A stretch of 15,535 nucleotides of DNA, from assembly GCA_964548655.1 (NCBI GenBank), contig CAZJQT010000011.1, positions 1 through 15,535 of the forward strand, written 5' to 3'. The position numbers and the translations under genes were made by a program. The notes beneath the pieces were generated by a model. It was not told the origin of the DNA and made no database searches. It saw only the letters and a list, made by a program, of their open reading frames with translations. This DNA is from CAZJQT01 sp964548655 (GTDB lineage: Bacteria; Patescibacteriota; Saccharimonadia; Saccharimonadales; CAZJQT01). Positions 13,918 to 15,535 of the stretch are shown here, in pieces (the first letter of the stretch is position 1; each line of letters starts with the position of its first letter).

Positions 13918-13999
13918 ATTTTGAGCTTAGGGCACTCAGGCGTAGTGCAGCCAGAGTCTGTTTGCAGACTCTGCGCGTAGCAGTGCCCTAAGTCAAAAT
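13918..13999. repeat. Long inverted repeat with a nested hairpin between convergent genes
   Basis: The left arm ATTTTGAGCTTAGGGCACT (13918-13936) pairs with 13982-13999 over 18 bp with a single bulged G. Inside is a second perfect stem CAGAGTCTG (13952-13960), loop TTTG, CAGACTCTG (13965-13973). CGTAG occurs on both sides of the inner stem. The element lies in the 110-base gap between the ABC exporter and bL25 stop codons. A bidirectional termination or mRNA-end role fits the position, but no T run follows the stem on either strand. A small structured RNA, a REP-like element, or the footprint of a small transposable element are alternatives. Confidence 0.75.
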
Positions 14000-14009
14000 G
14001 TGAGCGACT

Positions 14010-14705
14010 CTATTCTTCTTCGTTCTCGTCTTTAGCCTTGGTTTCTTCACCTTCGGCAGTTTCTTCGCCCTCAGCTACTTCAGCCTCTTCTTCAGTACCA
14101 GCTGATTCAGCTTGTTCGGCGGCAATAGCGTCGGCTTCAGCAATTTGATCCTTAGGCATTTCAACATGGGCAATAGTTTGGTCAGGGTTAGTCAGAATAG
14201 TAACGCCCTCAGGGACTTGCAGCTCGGCAACGCTAATCTTGTCACCAACTTCTACCAGGACACTGGCGTCCACTTTGATTTCATCAGGCAGGTTACTAGG
14301 CAGAGCCTCGACCTGAACAGTATCTAAGCTAGTGATAACCATCAAACTGGCTTTTTCGGCTGGGATGTCGCCTTCAAGTACAATTGGCACTTCGGCTTCA
14401 ACGGTTTCGTTGCGGTTTATAGCCTGAAAAACAACGTGGCGTAAACGGCGTTTAACTGGGTCAAAATCAGCATCTTTAATAAGCGTCAGGTGGCCCTGGC
14501 CACCTACTTTGACTTCGACTGGATGGTGTTTGCCAGCTTCAGCGTAGACTTTGTTCAACTGCACAGCATCACCAGCAACATGAATTGATGGTTCGCCGTG
14601 GTTATGAATTACCGCCGGAATCTGGCCACCGTCACGTAGTTTCGACAGACCTTTGCCGATAACTTCGCGGTTTTCTAGCTCCACAGTAATAGAATCGTTT
14701 GACAT
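14010..14705 (-). CDS. rplY: Ribosomal protein bL25, CTC form with acidic tail
   Basis: This 231-residue protein binds 5S rRNA in the large ribosomal subunit. An N-terminal L25 domain (about 3-93; LENREVIGKGLSKLRDGGQIPAVIHNHGE ... DFDPVKRRLRHVVFQAI) is followed by the TL5/CTC beta domain (about 98-185; EVPIVLEGDIPAEKASLMVITSLDTVQVEALPSNLPDEIKVD ... VPEGVTIL). A tail of about 45 residues, mostly Glu and Ala, closes it. Start at 14705, since AGGAG is 5 bases upstream and the L25 domain begins there; a frame open further upstream is ignored. It is divergent from the DedA gene. Confidence 0.94.
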   Translation of the reverse strand: MSNDSITVELENREVIGKGLSKLRDGGQIPAVIHNHGEPSIHVAGDAVQLNKVYAEAGKHHPVEVKVGGQGHLTLIKDADFDPVKRRLRHVVFQAINRNETVEAEVPIVLEGDIPAEKASLMVITSLDTVQVEALPSNLPDEIKVDASVLVEVGDKISVAELQVPEGVTILTNPDQTIAHVEMPKDQIAEADAIAAEQAESAGTEEEAEVAEGEETAEGEETKAKDENEEE

Positions 14706-14739
14706 GTAAACTCCTGTTAGTCCGAAATTTGCTTTCACT

Positions 14740-14748
14740 ATTATAGCA
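14740..14748 (-). promoter_or_regulatory. Extended -10 promoter of the bL25 gene
   Basis: The minus strand reads TGCTATAAT, a perfect -10 with the TGn extension. The predicted start near 14733 gives a 28-base leader with the AGGAG site. No -35 match of note. Confidence 0.6.
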
Positions 14749-14768
14749 AAAAAGTCTAAGATATACAG

Positions 14769-15374
14769 GTGTTAGACGTAACAAAAATAATCGAGAGCGG
14801 TGGGCTTTTAGTTGTAGCCCTGATAATCTTTGCTGAATCAGGCTTATTGGCTGGTTTTTTTCTGCCGGGTGATACTTTGTTATTCTCAGCTGGTTTTTTT
14901 GCTGCCCAGGGTAAATTGCCACTTTTTTGGTTATTGCCACTAGTGATTGTGTCCGCCATTGCCGGCTACGAAGTCGGCTATCGCATCGGCAGCAGGTTTG
15001 GCCGCAGATTATTCCATAAGCCCGACGGCCTGCTCTTCCGCCAAGAATATTTGGAAAAATCAGAGGTTTTTTATGAAAAACATGGCGGCAAAACCGTTAT
15101 GTTGTCGCGTTTTGTACCGGTTGTCAGAACCTTCGCACCAATCGTAGCTGGAATTGGCCGCATGCCAAAAGGCCGTTTTCTTATATTTAATGCGGCTGGC
15201 GCAGTAGTTTGGGGTGGTGGAGTCGTTTTGTTGGGCAATTTCTTGGGTAGCCGAGTGCCAAATATTGATAAATACCTCTTGCCAGCAGTTGGGTTGGCCA
15301 TGGTCATGACATTTGGGCCAATGATTTACCACCTTATAAAGCAACTCCTCGACAAAAAATCAAAAAATTCTTAG
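14769..15374 (+). CDS. DedA-family (SNARE-associated/VTT) membrane protein
   Basis: This is a 201-residue membrane protein; DedA proteins are thought to move lipid carriers or phospholipids across the membrane and support membrane homeostasis. Family marks are the re-entrant region FAESGLLAGFFLPGDTLLFSAGFFAA (about 21-46), GYEVGYRIGSRFGRRLF (about 66-82), KHGGKTVMLSRFVPVVRTFAPIVAG (about 104-128) with the F-x-P-x-x-R core, and GAVVWGGGVVLLGNFLG (about 144-160). The C-terminus is basic (LLDKKSKNS). The start is GTG at 14769; a TAA in frame at 14757 rules out a longer protein and there is only weak ribosome-site similarity. It is divergent from bL25, and its 3' end overlaps a minus-strand gene by 15 bases. 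Confidence 0.93.
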   Translation: MLDVTKIIESGGLLVVALIIFAESGLLAGFFLPGDTLLFSAGFFAAQGKLPLFWLLPLVIVSAIAGYEVGYRIGSRFGRRLFHKPDGLLFRQEYLEKSEVFYEKHGGKTVMLSRFVPVVRTFAPIVAGIGRMPKGRFLIFNAAGAVVWGGGVVLLGNFLGSRVPNIDKYLLPAVGLAMVMTFGPMIYHLIKQLLDKKSKNS

Positions 15375-15533
15375 ACGACGTATCCCGCGGCTAAAGGTAT
15401 CGGCATATTGCCGCCGGAATTCTGGGGCGTACCGCTTGAACAAATATACGAACGGGTCAATTTGGGGCTCATGTATTTGGTTTGGTTTATATTTGATTGG
15501 CTGGGGTTTATAGTCGGCTTCTAAAGCCTCAGT
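15360..15533 (-). CDS. 3' end of an unrecognised gene (partial)
   Basis: The minus strand is open from the window edge to a TGA at 15362-15360, giving 57 residues: a Pro/Lys linker (EADYKPQPIKYKPNQIHEPQ) and then an amphipathic basic segment YLFKRYAPEFRRQYADTFSRGIRRL. The other minus frames have stops and less protein-like composition. The end overlaps the DedA gene by 15 bases. Too little is visible to assign a function; the basic, aromatic end could be a membrane-surface helix. Confidence 0.55.
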   Translation of the reverse strand, partial: TEALEADYKPQPIKYKPNQIHEPQIDPFVYLFKRYAPEFRRQYADTFSRGIRRLRIF

Positions 15534-15535
15534 CA

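Noticed and set aside
13918..13999. Classical rho-independent terminator
   Set aside because: A stem is present but no T run follows it on either strand; listed as an inverted repeat instead.
14632..14959. Minus-strand open frames upstream of bL25
   Set aside because: They cover the DedA gene antisense and the bL25 promoter; no family features or ribosome site.
1..15535. CRISPR arrays, insertion sequences, integrases or toxin-antitoxin pairs
   Set aside because: I saw no regularly spaced repeats, no transposase or integrase motifs, and no convincing small paired genes.

Overview
The window looks like chromosome from a small-genome bacterium of the Candidate Phyla Radiation, most likely a Saccharibacteria (TM7)-type organism. 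This placement is an inference; no rRNA or marker phylogeny is possible here. Supporting signs are dense packing with overlapping stops and starts, a compact UvrC, a bL25 protein with a long acidic tail, membrane-anchored transport proteins, and tRNA genes with encoded CCA. Two neighbours, a WhiB-type regulator and a CTGDG-type ferredoxin, have an actinobacterial flavour. That would fit an epibiont of Actinobacteria, or gene transfer from one. A true low-GC actinobacterium is not excluded.

Layout. On the minus strand at the left edge lies a cut tRNA-Phe, preceded in transcription order by a coupled cluster: SPFH/stomatin-like membrane protein, ferredoxin, WhiB-like protein. Then on the plus strand come tRNA-Leu(CAG) and tRNA-Val(UAC). 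A short hairpin-rich spacer follows that ends in a second copy of the tRNA-Val 3' end, and then an unrecognised Trp-rich protein. A GlcD/YdiJ-type FAD oxidase reads towards it, and the two stop codons overlap. Next is tRNA-Leu(GAG) on the plus strand.

From 4401 to 11890 everything is on the minus strand. In transcription order these are a tail-anchored proline-rich protein, TrhO, UvrC, an M24 Xaa-Pro aminopeptidase, a small holin-family-like membrane protein, SecG, and a membrane-anchored peptide-binding protein. The last four are tightly spaced. The aminopeptidase, SecG and the peptide-binding protein suggest a loose theme of protein export and peptide uptake or processing.

At 11890-12118 is a divergent promoter region with a classic sigma70-type promoter. 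Its leader could encode a 17-residue peptide overlapping mutually exclusive hairpins, upstream of an ABC exporter half-transporter. A long, nearly perfect inverted repeat separates that gene from the convergent ribosomal protein bL25. A DedA-family membrane protein and the 3' end of an unknown gene close the window.

Most recognisable promoters carry an extended -10 (TGnTAnnAT) with no good -35. Several sit so close to the start codon that the mRNA would be leaderless or nearly so. No CRISPR array, insertion sequence or complete mobile element was seen. No stretch longer than 300 bases lacks a gene. No wholly new multi-gene system is claimed; the best candidates are small: the WhiB/ferredoxin/SPFH cluster with its broken-looking WhiB start, the tRNA-Val tail duplication, the 13918-13999 inverted repeat, and the ABC-gene leader.
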